A DNA stretch of 42,650 nt, taken from contig PEYN01000091.1 in assembly GCA_002774355.1 (NCBI GenBank), forward strand, positions 1-42,650, read 5' to 3'. This document shows positions 42,288 to 42,650 of this stretch, in pieces (the stretch's first letter is position 1; the number at the start of each line of letters is the position of its first letter). Source of the stretch: Candidatus Marinimicrobia bacterium CG08_land_8_20_14_0_20_45_22. Lineage in GTDB: Bacteria; Fidelibacterota; UBA2242. Below the pieces are notes generated by a model. That model was not told the origin of the DNA. It worked only from the letters and a program-made list of their open reading frames with translations, and ran no database searches. The translations under genes and the position numbers were made by a program.

Positions 42288-42650
42288 ATGAACAAAAATG
42301 CAATTTTGATTGGCGTGGCGGGCGGAACCGGTTCCGGAAAAACATCGATGGCCAAAAATATTGTCCGGGATTTCGATCCTCGCCAGGTCGTAATCATCGA
42401 ACAGGATTCTTACTACCACGATCTGAGCCAGATTCCAATGGACGCGCGGAGCCATCACAATTTTGACCATCCGGAATCTTATGACTTCGATCTGTTGAAG
42501 AATCAGATGAAATCTATCCTAAACGGCGAACATGTCAAGGTTCCCATATACGACTATAAAACCCACACTCGGTCGGCGGAAACGATTTCCGTCCACGGGC
42601 AGAAAATTATTGTCCTCGAAGGTATTATGGTGTTGTTTGACCCGGACCTG
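42288..42650 (+). CDS. udk: Uridine kinase, 3' end outside the window
   Basis: The first 121 codons are present. The P-loop is GGTGSGKTS (about residues 11-19); the family motifs IEQDSYYHDLS, NFDHPESYDFDLL and VPIYDYKTHTR follow, then VLEGIMVLFD. It phosphorylates uridine and cytidine to UMP and CMP. It starts one base after the cdd stop, and with cdd salvages nucleosides taken up by cells; a secreted 5'-nucleotidase and a Tsx-like channel are encoded at 31.7-33.9 kb. Length cannot be judged. Confidence 0.95.
   Translation, partial: MNKNAILIGVAGGTGSGKTSMAKNIVRDFDPRQVVIIEQDSYYHDLSQIPMDARSHHNFDHPESYDFDLLKNQMKSILNGEHVKVPIYDYKTHTRSAETISVHGQKIIVLEGIMVLFDPDL

Noticed and set aside
1-42650. CRISPR arrays, prophage or defence systems
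   Set aside because: The only tandem array (2890-3057) has no spacers and no cas genes are present; the CPBP protein is not by itself evidence of abortive infection.

Overview
The window is a gene-dense stretch of a diderm, LPS-making bacterium, most likely from the FCB superphylum (Bacteroidota/Chlorobi relatives and candidate phyla such as Calditrichota, KSB1 or Marinimicrobia). The pointers are a large secreted protein ending in a Por/type IX secretion-type C-terminal domain (NYPNPFNPTT...), PEGA, cohesin-like and dockerin-like surface proteins, a DUF5020/Tsx-like outer-membrane protein otherwise typical of Bacteroidota, lipid A genes lpxB and lpxK, and several genes with weak or absent Shine-Dalgarno sequences. 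The phylum is an inference; no rRNA gene is present.

Layout. 1-6.2 kb: surface proteins (PEGA protein cut by the window edge, cohesin-like lipoprotein, 998-aa FG-GAP/Fn3/dockerin-like/T9SS protein), interrupted by an IS200-like (Y1/HUH) transposase inside a field of short palindromes and a 21-bp minisatellite. 6.2-9.6 kb: a frameshifted small membrane-protein gene, tRNA-Asp, ychF, a phoH-like gene and a 47-aa lipoprotein with a TTG start. 9.9-14.6 kb: a tight cell-organisation operon parA-parB-M23 peptidase-bactofilin, followed by aspS. 14.6-22.4 kb (minus strand): plsC with a possible 48-aa downstream gene, an RlmD/TrmA-type RNA methyltransferase, a GAF/HD-GYP protein with a long insertion, and a 1126-aa CPBP-type membrane protein with internal duplication. 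22.4-24.3 kb: a two-repeat 76-aa protein, the 3' remnant of a response regulator, and ackA. 24.5-27.7 kb: a 1067-aa Ig-repeat surface protein. 27.8-31.5 kb (minus): a lipid A operon (Gfo/Idh/MocA oxidoreductase, ICMT-like methyltransferase, lpxB, lpxK). 31.7-33.9 kb: secreted 5'-nucleotidase plus Tsx-like channel. 34.3-34.5 kb: tRNA-His and tRNA-Glu. 34.7-38.9 kb: PAP2-like membrane protein, glgC, a 271-aa orphan, pcm and a GGDEF protein, tightly packed. 39-42.65 kb: M23 peptidase, rhomboid protease, cytidine deaminase and the 5' part of uridine kinase.

Themes. Cell-envelope building and remodelling (two M23 peptidases, bactofilin, plsC, lpxB/lpxK), c-di-GMP turnover (one GGDEF synthase candidate, one HD-GYP phosphodiesterase candidate) and nucleoside salvage (5'-nucleotidase, Tsx-like channel, cdd, udk) recur. 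The least explained parts are the palindrome field around the transposase, the adjacent 21-bp tandem array, the duplicated CPBP protein coupled to the HD-GYP gene, and the two-repeat 76-aa protein. I see no CRISPR array, prophage or classical defence island.
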